This document shows, in pieces, positions 46,236 to 56,400 of a stretch of DNA of 64,000 bases. The DNA is from Lysobacter sp. Root76 (GTDB lineage Bacteria; Pseudomonadota; Gammaproteobacteria; Xanthomonadales; Xanthomonadaceae). The notes under the pieces are model-generated. The model made no database searches. It was not told where the DNA came from and saw nothing but the letters and a program-made list of their open reading frames with translations. The stretch lies in assembly GCF_001428685.1 (NCBI RefSeq), contig NZ_LMIK01000009.1, positions 3,794-67,793 on the forward strand. Direction: 5' to 3'. Positions within the stretch are counted from its first letter, which is position 1; each line of letters opens with the position of its first letter. The position numbers and the translations under genes are program-made.

Positions 46236-48808
46236 GCCAGCGCCGGCCCGGCAGCGAACCGACCGCGCCGCCCACTGCGGTGGACGCGGCCGCGACCCTG
46301 GCGGCGCTGGAACTGGCCGGCAACGACCCCGCGCTGTCGGAGGCCACGCGCGCCCTGCTGCAACAGGCCGCCGAGGCGATCCGCACCAGCAGCGAAGACG
46401 CCGACGTCGCCCACTCGCGCTACCGCGCGGTGTTCGACGCGGTGCCCGATCCGGTCAGCATCCTCGACGAGGAAGGCACGGTCCTGGATCTCAACAAGGC
46501 CGGCATGGCCGCCTACCGCCGGCCGCGCGACCAGATCGTCGGCCAGCCGATCCACGTGCTCAACCCGGAACTGCCGCGCGACCACCTCAACCCGGTATGG
46601 GAATCCCTCAACCGCGGCGAAACCTACGTCATCGAAGTCACCAACATGCGCGGCGACGGCACCCGCTTCCCGGTCGAAGTGCATTCGGCCGGGTTCGAGC
46701 ACGAGGGCCGGCGCTGCATCGTCGCGGTCGCGCGCGACCTCAGCGGCCGCCGCGACGCCGAACTGCGCTACCGCGAGCTGATGGAGACCATCGACCACGG
46801 CATCGTCGTCCACGATCCCGACTTCAAGGTGATCTACGTCAACGGCGCGGCGATGCGCATCCTGGGCATAGTCGACGGCCACAGCGCCGATCACGACATG
46901 GCCGCCGAACACTGGATGGTGATCGACGAACACGGCCGCGAACTGAGCCAGAAGGAGTTCCCGGCGCAACGCGCGCTCGACAGCGGCCGCCGGGTCGAGA
47001 GCATGGTGGTCGGCCTGTACCACCGCGTGCGCCGCAACCTGATCTGGCTGTCGGTGACCTCGCTGCCGCAGTTCCCGGCCGGCGGCGACCGCCCGCACCA
47101 GGTGCTGTCGCTGTTCACCGACGTCACCGCGCTCAAGCGCGACAGCGCCCTGTTCGACCGCGCCCAGAGCCTGGCCCACATCGGCGGCTGGGAATGGGAA
47201 GCCGGCCCGGACCTGCTCTACCTCACCGAAGAAGCGCAGCGCATCCTCGGCCACGACCCGGTGCCGGCGAGCATGGGCGCCATGCTCGACTGCCTGCGCC
47301 CCGGCGACCGCCTGCGCCTGCGCGACGCGCTCGATCACGCGATCGCGTTCGGCCGCAATCTCGATCTGGAACTGCAGGGCATGCGCGCCGACGGGCGCGG
47401 CTTCTGGGTCCGCGCCATCGCCCAGGCCGAGGCCGCCGACGCGCTCAACGCGCGCCTGATCGGCACGCTGCAGGACATCACCGAACGCAAGCACGACGAA
47501 GAGAACCTGCGCATCCAGGCGCGCAGCGACCCGCTCACCGGCCTGCTCAACCGCGACGCGGTGCTGTCGGAGCTGGAAAGCCGGCTCGACGACCCCGAGC
47601 GCGCCGCGCTGGCGGTGCTGTACATCGACCTGGACCGCTTCAAGGTCGTCAACGACGTGCTCGGACACGCCGCCGGCGATCGCCTGCTGGCCTCGGCCGC
47701 GCGCCGCATCCAGCGCGCGGTCGGCAGCGAAGGCATGATCGCGCGCTTCGGCGGCGACGAATTCCTGGTGGTGTGCGAAACCGGCAACGACCCGGCCCGC
47801 CCGGAACGCCTGGCCGACTCGATCCTGGAAATCTTCGGCGACAGCTTCCGCCTCGACGGCGAGGAATTCAGCATCACCGCCAGCATCGGCATCGCCCAGG
47901 CGCCGATCGACGGCGTGCGCTCGCAGCAGCTGATCCAGAGCGCCGACGTCGCCATGTACGACAGCAAGCGCCGCGGCCGCAACGGTTGGCAGAGCTTCAC
48001 CCCGGAGCTGGCCGAACAGCAGCTGCACCGCCTGCAGCTGGAAACCCACCTGCGCCGCGCGGTCCACAACGACGAGTTCCACCTGGTCTACCAACCCCAG
48101 GTCGATCTCAGCAACGGTTCGGTGGTCGCGGTCGAAGCGCTGATCCGCTGGCGCAACCAGTCCTTGGGCGAGATGCGCCCGGACCGCTTCATCGACCATG
48201 CCGAAACCACCGGCGACATCGTCGGCATCGGCAGTTGGGTGCTGAAGGAAGCCTGCCGCCAGCTGCGGCGCTGGCACGAACGCGGCCTGGACGTGCAACG
48301 GGTCGCGGTCAACGTGTCCTACCGCCAGTTCCTCGGCGAAGACCTGGCCAGCAGCGTGGCCGCGGCCTTGGCCGAATCCGGCCTGCCCGGCAGCGCGCTG
48401 GAGCTGGAATTCACCGAGCGCGTGCTGATCGAGGACGTGCCCGACACCATGCGCACCTTCCACGCCCTGCGCGAGATGGGCGTGATGCTGACCATCGACG
48501 ATTTCGGCGAAGGCTACAGCGCGCTCAACTACCTGCGCCGCCTGCCGATCCACGGCCTCAAGCTCAGCCAGCTGTTCGTGCAGGGCGTGCCGGACAACCA
48601 GTCCGACGTCGCGGTCTGCCAGGCGGTGACCGGGATCGCGCGCAGCCTGGGCCTGGGCCTGGTCGCCGAGGGCGTGGAATCCGAACGCCAGCGCGCGTTC
48701 CTGCTCAAGCTCGGGGTCGAGGTCGGCCAGGGCTTCCTGTTCGCGCCCGGCTTGATGCCGGACGAACTGCAGCAGTACTACCGCTCGCCGCTCGCGCTGC
48801 CGGGTTGA
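46232..48808 (+). CDS. PAS-GGDEF-EAL c-di-GMP signalling protein
   Basis: 858 residues. Two PAS domains (~55-175, [20 protein letters not shown]; ~180-310, [20 protein letters not shown]) and a PAS/PAC-like region (~315-430, ending [10 protein letters not shown]) precede GGDEF (~440-600) with an intact FGGDEF near 507-511, so synthesis is likely. The EAL domain (~615-850) keeps EAL (~634), the Asn of [20 protein letters not shown] and AEGVES. However, the usual GTGYSSL reads GEGYSAL, and LKID reads LKLS, so phosphodiesterase activity may be reduced or lost. There is no membrane segment. It is coupled to liuE by an ATGA overlap, which suggests that its output is set by leucine/acyl-CoA metabolism through the PAS sensors or co-expression. 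Confidence 0.93.
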   Translation: MSQRRPGSEPTAPPTAVDAAATLAALELAGNDPALSEATRALLQQAAEAIRTSSEDADVAHSRYRAVFDAVPDPVSILDEEGTVLDLNKAGMAAYRRPRDQIVGQPIHVLNPELPRDHLNPVWESLNRGETYVIEVTNMRGDGTRFPVEVHSAGFEHEGRRCIVAVARDLSGRRDAELRYRELMETIDHGIVVHDPDFKVIYVNGAAMRILGIVDGHSADHDMAAEHWMVIDEHGRELSQKEFPAQRALDSGRRVESMVVGLYHRVRRNLIWLSVTSLPQFPAGGDRPHQVLSLFTDVTALKRDSALFDRAQSLAHIGGWEWEAGPDLLYLTEEAQRILGHDPVPASMGAMLDCLRPGDRLRLRDALDHAIAFGRNLDLELQGMRADGRGFWVRAIAQAEAADALNARLIGTLQDITERKHDEENLRIQARSDPLTGLLNRDAVLSELESRLDDPERAALAVLYIDLDRFKVVNDVLGHAAGDRLLASAARRIQRAVGSEGMIARFGGDEFLVVCETGNDPARPERLADSILEIFGDSFRLDGEEFSITASIGIAQAPIDGVRSQQLIQSADVAMYDSKRRGRNGWQSFTPELAEQQLHRLQLETHLRRAVHNDEFHLVYQPQVDLSNGSVVAVEALIRWRNQSLGEMRPDRFIDHAETTGDIVGIGSWVLKEACRQLRRWHERGLDVQRVAVNVSYRQFLGEDLASSVAAALAESGLPGSALELEFTERVLIEDVPDTMRTFHALREMGVMLTIDDFGEGYSALNYLRRLPIHGLKLSQLFVQGVPDNQSDVAVCQAVTGIARSLGLGLVAEGVESERQRAFLLKLGVEVGQGFLFAPGLMPDELQQYYRSPLALPG

Positions 48809-48921
48809 GGATGCGCGGCGCCGCGCCGTCTTGCCGTCATGCTCGCGAATGCGGCGATCCTGTCGCTTCCGCGCGCGGCCCGCAAACGCGAAGGTCGCCC
48901 TCTTTCACCCAAGGTCTGCCG

Positions 48922-50298
48922 ATGAAACACCGCTTGCGCCCGGCGCTGTCGGGCCTGCTGCTCGCTCTTGCGGTCTTCGCCGCCCGCGCGGCCGATCCCA
49001 AGCCCGCGCCGCGCGAAACCCTGCTGCTGCGCCCCGAACGGGTCTGGACCGGCGACGACGACGCCTCCCGCACCGGCTGGGCGGTGCTGGTGAGCGACGG
49101 CGCGATCGTCGCGGTCGGTCCCGCCGATACGATCGAGGCGCCCGCCGACGCACGCCGCATCGATCTGCCTGGCGCCACCCTGACCCCGGGCCTGATCGAC
49201 CTGCATTCGCACCTGTTCCTGCACCCCTACAACGAGGCGCCCTGGAACGATCAGGTGCTGAAGGAAGCCGAGGCCTATCGCACCCTGCTCGCCGCCCGCC
49301 ATGCCCGCGACACCCTGCGCGCCGGCTTCACCAGCTTGCGCGACCTCGGTACCGAAGGCGCCGGTTACGCCGACCTCTCGCTCAAGCGCGCCATCGACGA
49401 AGGGCTGATCCCGGGCCCGCGCCTGTTCGTCGCGACCCTCGCCATCGTCGCCACCGCCAGCTACGGCCCCGGCCCGCGCGGCTTCCGTCCCAACCTGGAA
49501 CTGCCCGGCGGCGCCCAGGAAGTCAGCGGCGTCGACGAGACCGTGCGGGCGGTGCGCGAACAGGCCGGCCACGGCGCCGACTGGATCAAGGTCTACGCCG
49601 ACTACCGCATCGGTGCCGACGGCAGCGCCCAGCCCACCTTCAGCGCCGCCGAACTGCGCGCCCTGGTCGAAACCGCGCACCTCAGCGGCCGCCCGGTCGC
49701 CGCCCACGCCGCCACCGACGCCGGCATGCGCATGGCGATCGAGGCCGGGGTGGACAGCATCGAGCACGGCTATGGCGGCAGCGCCGCGACCTTCCGCCTG
49801 ATGCGCGAGAAAAACGTCGCCTACCTGCCGACCCTGACCGCGGTCGAGTCCACCGAGCAGTACTACAACGGCTACCTGCCCGGGCAATCGCCGCCGACGC
49901 CGAAACTGCGCGAAGCCGAGCAGGCGTTCCGCACCGCGCGGGCGCAGAAGACCACGATCGGCTGCGGCAGCGACGTCGGCGTGTTCCGCCACGGCGACAA
50001 CTACCGCGAGCCGGCGTGGATGGTCAGGCTGGGCATGAATCCGGCCCAGGCGCTGCGTGCCTGCACCTCGGTCGCCGCGCGGATCCTGCGCCAGTCCGAG
50101 CGCATCGGCCGCATCGCCCCGGGCCTGCGCGCCGACCTGGCCGCGTTCGCCGGCGACCCCAGCCAACGCATCGACGCCCTGCGGCAGCCGCTGCTGGTGC
50201 TCAAGGACGGCGTGGTCTACCGCAGCCCCGAAGAACCGCAGGATCCGGGCCGGGACGGCCCCGAGCCGGCCGCAGCGACCGCGCAGCCAGTCCGGTAA
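48922..50298 (+). CDS. Secreted amidohydrolase (imidazolonepropionase-like)
   Basis: 458 residues. Signal peptide MKHRLRPALSGLLLALAVFA ending ARAADP. The amidohydrolase barrel has LTPGLIDLHSHLFLHP (HxH), ADWIKVYADY (Lys that is usually carboxylated or contacts metal), VAAHAATDAG and SIEHGYGG (metal His) and IGCGSDVGVFRHG (catalytic Asp). This subgroup includes periplasmic dipeptidases that act on Xaa-Pro or Xaa-Arg peptides, but the substrate cannot be fixed here. The ATG at 48922 begins the signal peptide. It lies 113 bp after the GGDEF-EAL gene and 31 bp before an SDR gene on the same strand. Periplasmic location expected. Confidence 0.9.
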   Translation: MKHRLRPALSGLLLALAVFAARAADPKPAPRETLLLRPERVWTGDDDASRTGWAVLVSDGAIVAVGPADTIEAPADARRIDLPGATLTPGLIDLHSHLFLHPYNEAPWNDQVLKEAEAYRTLLAARHARDTLRAGFTSLRDLGTEGAGYADLSLKRAIDEGLIPGPRLFVATLAIVATASYGPGPRGFRPNLELPGGAQEVSGVDETVRAVREQAGHGADWIKVYADYRIGADGSAQPTFSAAELRALVETAHLSGRPVAAHAATDAGMRMAIEAGVDSIEHGYGGSAATFRLMREKNVAYLPTLTAVESTEQYYNGYLPGQSPPTPKLREAEQAFRTARAQKTTIGCGSDVGVFRHGDNYREPAWMVRLGMNPAQALRACTSVAARILRQSERIGRIAPGLRADLAAFAGDPSQRIDALRQPLLVLKDGVVYRSPEEPQDPGRDGPEPAAATAQPVR

Positions 50299-50329
50299 AA
50301 TCGCCGGTTTCCCCGACCCGGACCTTCCT

Positions 50330-51100
50330 ATGCAACTCGACTCCGTGCGCGCCATCGTCACCGGCGGCGTCTCCGGCCTCGGCCTGGCCGTCGCCCAGCA
50401 CCTGGTCGCCAACGGCGGCAAGGTCGCCCTGTTCGACCTCAACGACGACAAGGGCGCGGCCGCGGTCGCCCAGTTCGGCGACGCCAAGGCGCGCTACTTC
50501 CGCACCGACGTCAGCGACGAAGCCGGCGTGGTCGCCAACGTCGCCGCCGCCCGGGACTTCCTCGGCGGGCTCAACGTCGCGATCAACTGCGCCGGCATCC
50601 TCGGCGCCGGCCGCGTGCTGGGCAAGGACGCGCCGATGCCGCTGGCCCAGTTCCAGAGCACGGTCATGGTCAACCTGGTCGGCAGCTTCAACGTCGCCAA
50701 GGCCGCCGCCAACCTGATGCAGCACAACGAAGCCGGCGACGACGGCGAGCGCGGCGTGATCGTCAACACCGCCTCGGTCGCCGCCTACGAGGGCCAGATC
50801 GGCCAGGCCGCGTACTCGGCGTCCAAGGGCGGCGTGGTCGGCATGACCCTGCCGATGGCGCGCGAACTGTCGCGCTTCGGCATCCGCGTGATGACCATCG
50901 CGCCGGGCATCTTCTGGACCCCGATGGTCGACGGCATGCCCGAGTCGGTGCAGCAGTCGCTGAGCGCTTCGATCCCGTTCCCCTCGCGCCTGGGCCGTCC
51001 GGAAGAATTCGCCGACCTGGTCGCCTACATCCTCGGCAACCGCTATCTCAACGGCGAGACCATCCGTCTCGACGGCGCCACCCGTCTGGCGCCGAAGTAA
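50330..51100 (+). CDS. 3-hydroxyacyl-CoA dehydrogenase type-2-like SDR
   Basis: 256 residues. VTGGVSGLGLAVAQHLVANG is the NAD(H)-binding motif, INCAGILGAGRV the NAG motif, NTASVAAYEGQIGQAAYSAS contains the catalytic Ser and Tyr, and Lys follows in SKGG. APGIFWTPMVDGMPE and RLDGATRLAPK are close to human HSD17B10 and bacterial relatives that oxidise 2-methyl-3-hydroxybutyryl-CoA in isoleucine breakdown. This fits the neighbouring branched-chain catabolic genes. The start at 50330 is the standard N-terminus (MQLDSVRAIVTGG). It is cytoplasmic. A variant REP-like unit (GTGGGAGCGACGCAAGTCGCGA, 51120-51141) follows. Confidence 0.9.
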   Translation: MQLDSVRAIVTGGVSGLGLAVAQHLVANGGKVALFDLNDDKGAAAVAQFGDAKARYFRTDVSDEAGVVANVAAARDFLGGLNVAINCAGILGAGRVLGKDAPMPLAQFQSTVMVNLVGSFNVAKAAANLMQHNEAGDDGERGVIVNTASVAAYEGQIGQAAYSASKGGVVGMTLPMARELSRFGIRVMTIAPGIFWTPMVDGMPESVQQSLSASIPFPSRLGRPEEFADLVAYILGNRYLNGETIRLDGATRLAPK

Positions 51101-51202
51101 GCCTCTCTTCCTGCTCCCCGTGGGAGCGACGCAAGTCGCGATGCTTGCAGCCGCGAATGGCGCCGCTCCCGCCGCAGCAAACCCTCTACCGGAATGCACG
51201 CA

Positions 51203-51769
51203 ATGAAAGCCTACGACGTCAAGAAAGGTAACGTGATCGAACACAACAACACCGTCTACCAGATCCGCGATATCGAGCGCAGCTCGCCGCAGGGTCGTGG
51301 CGGTAACGTGAAGTTCCGATTCACCATGTACTCGGTCCCCGGCGGCACCAAGCTCGACCTCAGCGTCGGCGGCGACGACGAGCTCAAGGAAGTCGAACTC
51401 AGCCGCCGCCAGGTGACCTACTCGTACAAGGACGGCGACGCCTTCGTCTTCCTCGACGACGAGGACTACACCCCGTACACGCTCGACGCCGACGTGATCG
51501 GCGACGCCGCCGGCTATATCGTCGACGACCTGTCGGGCTGCTATGTGCAGATCATCGACGACCAGCCGGTCGCCATCCAGCTGCCAGCCAGCGTGACCCT
51601 GGAAGTCATCGAAACCCCGCCGGAACTCAAGGGCGGCACCGCCACCAAGCGCCCGAAGCCGGCCAAGCTCTCGACCGGCATCGAGATCATGGTGCCGGAG
51701 TACATCGTCAACGGCGAACGCGTGCTGGTGAACACCGTGACCGGCGAGTTCGCCGGCCGCGCGGACTGA
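51203..51769 (+). CDS. yeiP: Elongation factor P-like protein YeiP
   Basis: 188 residues in the three-domain EF-P fold. [20 protein letters not shown] and [20 protein letters not shown] belong to the KOW-like first domain, whose tip residue is Arg (R32) where EF-P carries a modified Lys or Arg. [20 protein letters not shown] and [20 protein letters not shown] are the OB-fold domains. The length and tip sequence (PQGRGGN) assign it to the YeiP branch rather than EF-P. It presumably helps ribosomes at particular stalling sequences. The ATG at 51203 fits the family N-terminus; an ATG three codons upstream is also in frame. Confidence 0.92.
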   Translation: MKAYDVKKGNVIEHNNTVYQIRDIERSSPQGRGGNVKFRFTMYSVPGGTKLDLSVGGDDELKEVELSRRQVTYSYKDGDAFVFLDDEDYTPYTLDADVIGDAAGYIVDDLSGCYVQIIDDQPVAIQLPASVTLEVIETPPELKGGTATKRPKPAKLSTGIEIMVPEYIVNGERVLVNTVTGEFAGRAD

Positions 51770-51908
51770 TCTAAGCGCAGCGATCAATGGTCGAGCGGCC
51801 CCTATTATCGGCGACAGATGCCTCCGGCGTCTGTCGTCTGTGCGGCACCCGCATAAGCCAGTCTGAGGTCGCTTCGAAGCTCGCCTTAGCTGAAGCCACA
51901 GCCAATCT

Positions 51909-52340
51909 ATGAAAGACCTTCGCCACTTGCTCATCGCCCTTGCGCTGACGTCTTGTGCATCCAGCACGGAATCGATTCCTCGTTCGGAGCTCATCGGAGT
52001 CTTATGTAGCTCAGAGGACGGCGGCAAGACTTGTTACGGATACAGCGAAACGTATGAGGACGGAACATCAGACGCGTGCGGGCGCGTTCCGAACGGAGGG
52101 CCCGAGTTCGCAATGAAGCTCAGCTATGAAATTGCTGGAAACGCGAAATGCGAGACCGTGGCGAAGACCTCTGATCCGCGCGTCATGCCAGTCGGCACGA
52201 GAATCTGCGCCCTCTATCTGGACCGAAAACCGGAAGGATTCACCTATCGCTTTGACGACGACAAGCCGACAAAGGTCAGATGGGTTTACAACGCGACCAG
52301 AGCCGACAAATGGTGCCAGCACCTCATTGAAAGACTGTAG
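51909..52340 (+). CDS. Hypothetical lipoprotein
   Basis: 143 residues. Signal MKDLRHLLIALALTSC with lipobox LTSC (C16). The mature part has six further Cys (for example VLCSSEDGGKTCYGYSE, CGRVPNGG, CETVA, CALYL, WCQHL), suggesting disulfides in the periplasm or at the cell surface. No family recognised. The base composition of 51780-52450 is visibly less GC-rich than the flanks, which suggests acquired DNA. The ribosome binding site is weak. The following sequence holds a decayed GNAT gene. Confidence 0.65.
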   Translation: MKDLRHLLIALALTSCASSTESIPRSELIGVLCSSEDGGKTCYGYSETYEDGTSDACGRVPNGGPEFAMKLSYEIAGNAKCETVAKTSDPRVMPVGTRICALYLDRKPEGFTYRFDDDKPTKVRWVYNATRADKWCQHLIERL

Positions 52341-52482
52341 CGCAGCAATCTTCAATTGTTCACCGAACGCCGTTTCGCGGGCCGCGACGGTTAGGATGTC
52401 AGTCGAATGAAAACTGGGCCGTTGCTTCCGGCCATCACGATTTTGTCGCCTGGTTGCTATCCACTGGACACCGTCACAAGCA

Positions 52483-52770
52483 CCTATGGCACCCTGCCTG
52501 AAGCCCACGCCGACCGCCTGTTCGTTCGTGGTTGGTTGCTGGACATCCTGCCGCCGTCCTCGCACCGTACGTCCAACAACTTGGCCCGCAACACCTCTAC
52601 CGGTGAGTTTTCGTTTGCGCAAGCCGAGGCGCTGTGCCGCGCCGAAGGTCTGCTGGCGCTGCGGCTTGAGGTCAACGACGACAACGAGCGCGCGCGGCAT
52701 CTACGAACGCGCGGGCTACCGCGCGCATCCGCGGCGTTTGATGACGCTCTGGCTGGATGCGGCGGCCTGA
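52483..52770 (+). pseudogene. Decayed GNAT acetyltransferase C-terminus
   Basis: QAEALCRAEGLLALRLEVND-DNERAR in one frame (that of 52407) continues as GIYERAGYRAHPRRLMTLWL in the next (that of 52486), with a one-base shift in the GCGCGCGCGG run near 52688-52697. Together these are the acetyl-CoA-binding helix and last strands of a GNAT N-acetyltransferase. Upstream sequence no longer reads as GNAT, so the N-terminal part is lost or scrambled. The limits are approximate. Confidence 0.65.
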
Positions 52771-52951
52771 AACCCTCGCCCCGCATTCGCCGACAGTACG
52801 AAAGATCGGTCTGACGATGCTTTCGATTCACGCTTAGGCATGCAGGACATGCCCAACACTCAGGCGGCGACATCGCCCATATGCCTGTCGCAGGGGCGCG
52901 CCGCGGGTTTACCCTGAGCCACGCCCATAGGCCCGACCAGAGGAACGACCC

Positions 52952-53365
52952 ATGCATCAACGATCCATGCATCGCCGCAGCGCGTTGATCCTGAGCCTGA
53001 CCTTTGTCGCCCTGGCCGCGCACGCACGCGAACCCAAACTCGACGACCCGCGCCCGAACGGTTACCTCAGCCTGCGCGAGCGCTCGTCGTGCGAGCCGCC
53101 GGAACAGCACCCCGACTGGTGCCAGCAGCCGCACGAAGTGCGCGCCTTTCTGGAACGCTACGACCTTTGCGAGCATTGGGCCGGCGAACCCTCGCCGGAA
53201 GGCAACGATGCCGACGACCGCGAGCGCCGCAAGGAGATCGGAGACGGCGTGCGCAGCGCCTGCACCGGCAACGACCGCCGCCTGGCCGAACTGCGACGCC
53301 GTTACCGGAACGTGCCTGCGGTCGCGGCGCTACTGTCGGAACTGGAACCCAATTACGGGCCCTGA
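52952..53365 (+). CDS. Hypothetical secreted Cys-containing protein
   Basis: 137 residues. The N-terminus MHQRSMHRRSALILSLTFVA ends at AAHARE and is a signal peptide. The mature protein is short and charged, with SSCEPPEQHPDWCQQPHEVR, YDLCEHWAGEPSPEGNDADD and VRSACTGNDRRLAELRRRYR, so four Cys that may form two disulfides. GAGGAAC lies 6 nt before the ATG at 52952. No family recognised. It ends 79 bp before the phospholipase C gene on the same strand and may be an accessory periplasmic factor for that exported enzyme, but only position suggests this. Confidence 0.7.
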   Translation: MHQRSMHRRSALILSLTFVALAAHAREPKLDDPRPNGYLSLRERSSCEPPEQHPDWCQQPHEVRAFLERYDLCEHWAGEPSPEGNDADDRERRKEIGDGVRSACTGNDRRLAELRRRYRNVPAVAALLSELEPNYGP

Positions 53366-53444
53366 GCGCGCGCTGCCACACCGCTGCAACCATCCTCGCC
53401 CAGCATCGCGCGTTCCCCCGCATCACCGCTCGCAAGGAACGTCC

Positions 53445-55523
53445 ATGGTCTCCGACACCCGTCGCGATTTCCTCAAGTTCGCCGGCGCCGCCGCCACGCT
53501 GGCGATGCTGCCGCCGGGCATTCGCGCCGCGCTGGCCACGCCCGCCGCGCGCGTCACCGGCACGATCCAGGACGTGCAGCACGTGGTGATCCTGATGCAG
53601 GAGAACCGCTCCTTCGACCATTACCTCGGCGGCCTGCGCGGCGTGCGCGGCTTCGACGACCCGCGCCCTATCTCGCTGCCCAACGGCGATCCGGTCTGGC
53701 GCCAGCCCAAGAGCGGCGGCCAGGCGGTGCTGCCGTTCCGGCTCAGCACCGACAGCACCGCCTCGCAATGCCTGGCCGACATCGACCACAGCTGGAAGGG
53801 TTCGCACGCGCGCTGGAAGGACTACAACGCCTGGATCGCGACCAAGGGCCCGATGTGCATGGGTCACTTCACCCGCGCCGACCTGCCCTATTACTACGCG
53901 CTCGCCGACGCCTTCACCGTCTGCGACGCCTATTACTGCTCGCACCACGGCCCGACCAATCCCAACCGCATGCACCTGTTCACCGGCACCAGCGGCATGA
54001 CCGTCGGCGACCTGGGCGCGCAGGCGGTGAACAACGCCGACGACGGCAACTGGACGTCGGACATGGCCAAGGACAAGGCCAGCTTCGTCGGCCACCGCTG
54101 GAGCACTTACGCCGAGCGCCTGCAGAACGCCGGCATCGGCTGGCGCGTGTACCAGGAGTACGACAACTACGGCGACAACTCGCTGCAGTCGTTCGCCAAC
54201 TTCCGTAACCTGGACCGCGACTCGGAACTGTACAAGCGCGGACGCGCCTGGGTGAACGGCTCGACCGCCGCCAACGCCGCGAGCTCGCGCGGCGAGCACC
54301 TGGTCGCCGCCTTCGCCAAGGACGTGCGCGAAGGCACGCTGCCGGCGGTGTCGTGGATCGTGCCGCCCTACATCATGAGCGAACACCCGGCCGCGACCCC
54401 GGCCTACGGCGAATCGCTGAGCGCGCGCCTGCTGGAGGCGCTGGTCGCCAATCCCGAGGTCTGGTCCAAGACCGTGTTCATCATCAACTACGACGAGAAC
54501 GGCGGCTTCTTCGACCACGTACCGCCGCCGCTGCCGCCGATCAAACCGGAACTGGGCAAGAGCACCGTCGACACCGCGACCGAAAACTACAACGGCACCC
54601 CGGTGGGTCTGGGCGTGCGCGTGCCGATGTTCGTGATCTCGCCGTGGAGCAAGGGCGGCTGGGTCAATTCGCAGGTGTTCGACCACACCTCCGTGCTGCG
54701 TTTCCTGGAGGCGCGCTTCGGCGTCGCCGAGCCCAACATCAGCGCCTGGCGCCGCGCGGTCGCCGGCGATCTCAGCACCACCCTGGATTTCGCCGGCGCC
54801 GATCCGGTATGGCCGGCGCTGCCGGACACCCGCGAGCATATGAGGCGCGCCGACCAGTCCTGCAAGCTGCCGGTGCCCAGCGCGCCCAAGCAACCGAAGA
54901 TGCCGCGCCAGGAACCGGGCCAGCGCCCGGCCCGGGCCTTGCCGTATCAACTGCATGTACACGGCCGCGTCGAGGCATCGAGCGGACGCTACTGGCTGGA
55001 TTTCGCCAACAGCGGCATCGCCGGCGCCGGTTTCAACGTCTACGCGCGCAATCGCAGCGATGGCCCGTGGTACTACACGCTTACCCCAGGCACTCAGTTG
55101 TCGGATTACTGGAGCGCCAAGGCCTACACCCAGGGCAAGTACGACCTCAGCGCGCACGGCCCGAACGGTTTCCTGCGCAGCTTCCAGGGCGACCTGCTCA
55201 AGGCCAGCGCCAACGGCGGCGCCAATCCCGAACTGCACGTCGAGTACGACCTGGCCAACGACCGTTTGCTGCTGCGCTTCACCAACTCGGGCACCGGCGC
55301 CTGCCGGCTCACACTGCGTCCCAACCACTACAGCAGCGCCGCCCCGCGCAGCTACCCGCTCGCCCCCGGCGCCAGCGTCGACGACAGCTGGCCGTTGGCT
55401 GCCAGCGCGCATTGGTACGACCTGAGCCTGAGTTCGGACCACGACAGCACCTACCTGCGTCGCTTCGCGGGTCATATGGAAACCGGACGGCCTAGCGTCA
55501 GCGATCCGGCGATCGGGGTTTAA
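53445..55523 (+). CDS. Tat-exported phospholipase C, phosphocholine-specific type
   Basis: 692 residues. A twin-arginine signal (DTRRDFLKFAGAAATLAML, R6-R7) is followed by the phosphoesterase domain with HVVILMQENRSFDHYLGGLR, SHHGPTNPNRMHLFTGTSG, VFIINYDENGGFFDHVPPP and PMFVISPWSKGGWVNSQVFD. Two C-terminal repeats (about 500-600 and 610-690, YQLHVHGRVEASSGRYWLDF and LHVEYDLANDRLLLRFTNSG) are the DUF756-type domains of this family. It hydrolyses phosphatidylcholine and sphingomyelin and is released through Tat and type II secretion in relatives. AAGGAACG lies 7 nt before the ATG at 53445. Upstream in-frame sequence to 53004 overlaps the previous gene and is not part of it. Confidence 0.95.
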   Translation: MVSDTRRDFLKFAGAAATLAMLPPGIRAALATPAARVTGTIQDVQHVVILMQENRSFDHYLGGLRGVRGFDDPRPISLPNGDPVWRQPKSGGQAVLPFRLSTDSTASQCLADIDHSWKGSHARWKDYNAWIATKGPMCMGHFTRADLPYYYALADAFTVCDAYYCSHHGPTNPNRMHLFTGTSGMTVGDLGAQAVNNADDGNWTSDMAKDKASFVGHRWSTYAERLQNAGIGWRVYQEYDNYGDNSLQSFANFRNLDRDSELYKRGRAWVNGSTAANAASSRGEHLVAAFAKDVREGTLPAVSWIVPPYIMSEHPAATPAYGESLSARLLEALVANPEVWSKTVFIINYDENGGFFDHVPPPLPPIKPELGKSTVDTATENYNGTPVGLGVRVPMFVISPWSKGGWVNSQVFDHTSVLRFLEARFGVAEPNISAWRRAVAGDLSTTLDFAGADPVWPALPDTREHMRRADQSCKLPVPSAPKQPKMPRQEPGQRPARALPYQLHVHGRVEASSGRYWLDFANSGIAGAGFNVYARNRSDGPWYYTLTPGTQLSDYWSAKAYTQGKYDLSAHGPNGFLRSFQGDLLKASANGGANPELHVEYDLANDRLLLRFTNSGTGACRLTLRPNHYSSAAPRSYPLAPGASVDDSWPLAASAHWYDLSLSSDHDSTYLRRFAGHMETGRPSVSDPAIGV

Positions 55524-56400
55524 GGGCAGCCCTCACCCTCTCTCAGACTTGCATATCCTTCGGGTGCTGCAAGCTGGAGAGGGGTTCAGGCCGGCGACGG
55601 CAACAACGCTCCAAGCGCCCTTAGCTCAAGCAATTGCCGTTGCTGTTGCTGTTGCATTGAAATCCAATACACCGCACTCGCTCAATCCCACTCAGACCCG
55701 AAGGGCGGCGCGCAGGACGCGCGCCGTTTTTCGAGGAACAGGATGTTCCTTCGAAAAATCCCGGCGCAACTACCGATCTCGCAAGGGAGGGTTGTCTAGG
55801 CAGGCCCTTCTCTTTGGTTACTTTCTCTTGGGCCAGCAAGAGAAAGTGACCCGCACGCGCAGCGGGCGGAAGCCGTTGACTTAAGTAGTGGAACCAACGC
55901 AGCAAATGGAATTCGCAATCGCGGCTCACGCCGCTCCCACAGAAAGCAGAAGGAAATCGGAAGCGAAACCATCGCCGGCAAGCGAAGTTCGCGGTCGCGG
56001 CTCACGCCGCCCCTACCCCAAGGCGAGTGGCAAGAGAAAGTGAACCGCACGCGCAGCGGGCGGAAGCTGTTGCTTAAGAACGAAACCAACGCAGCAAACT
56101 GAATTCGCGATCGCGGCTTACGCCGCTCCCACAGAAAGCAGAAGGAAATCGGAAGCGAAACCATCGCCGGCAAGCGAAGTTCGCGGTCGCGGCTCACGCC
56201 GCTCCTACCCCAAGGCGAGCGGCAAGAGAAAGTGACCTGCATGCGCAGCGGGCGGAAGCTGTTGCTTAAGAACGAAACCAACGCAGCAAACGGAATTCGA
56301 AATCGCGGCTTACGCCGCTCCCACAGAAGGCAAAAAGCAGAAAGCAGAGCCGATCTGCATCGAGACCGGCACGCGAACCGCAGTTCGCGCATGCCGCGTC
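55524..56400. repeat. REP-rich spacer with ~193-bp triplicated unit
   Basis: 877 bp between convergent genes. GGTTACTTTCTCTTG (55816-55830) and CAAGAGAAAGTGACC (55837-55851) form a 15-bp inverted repeat with one mismatch. The right arm begins a unit repeated at 55837, 56032 and 56223 (periods 195 and 191 bp; the last copy is partial). Each unit has a reverse REP-like palindrome with a CCCACAGAA end and, in the full copies, another with a CTACCCCAAGG end. No gene is supported. Confidence 0.88.
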
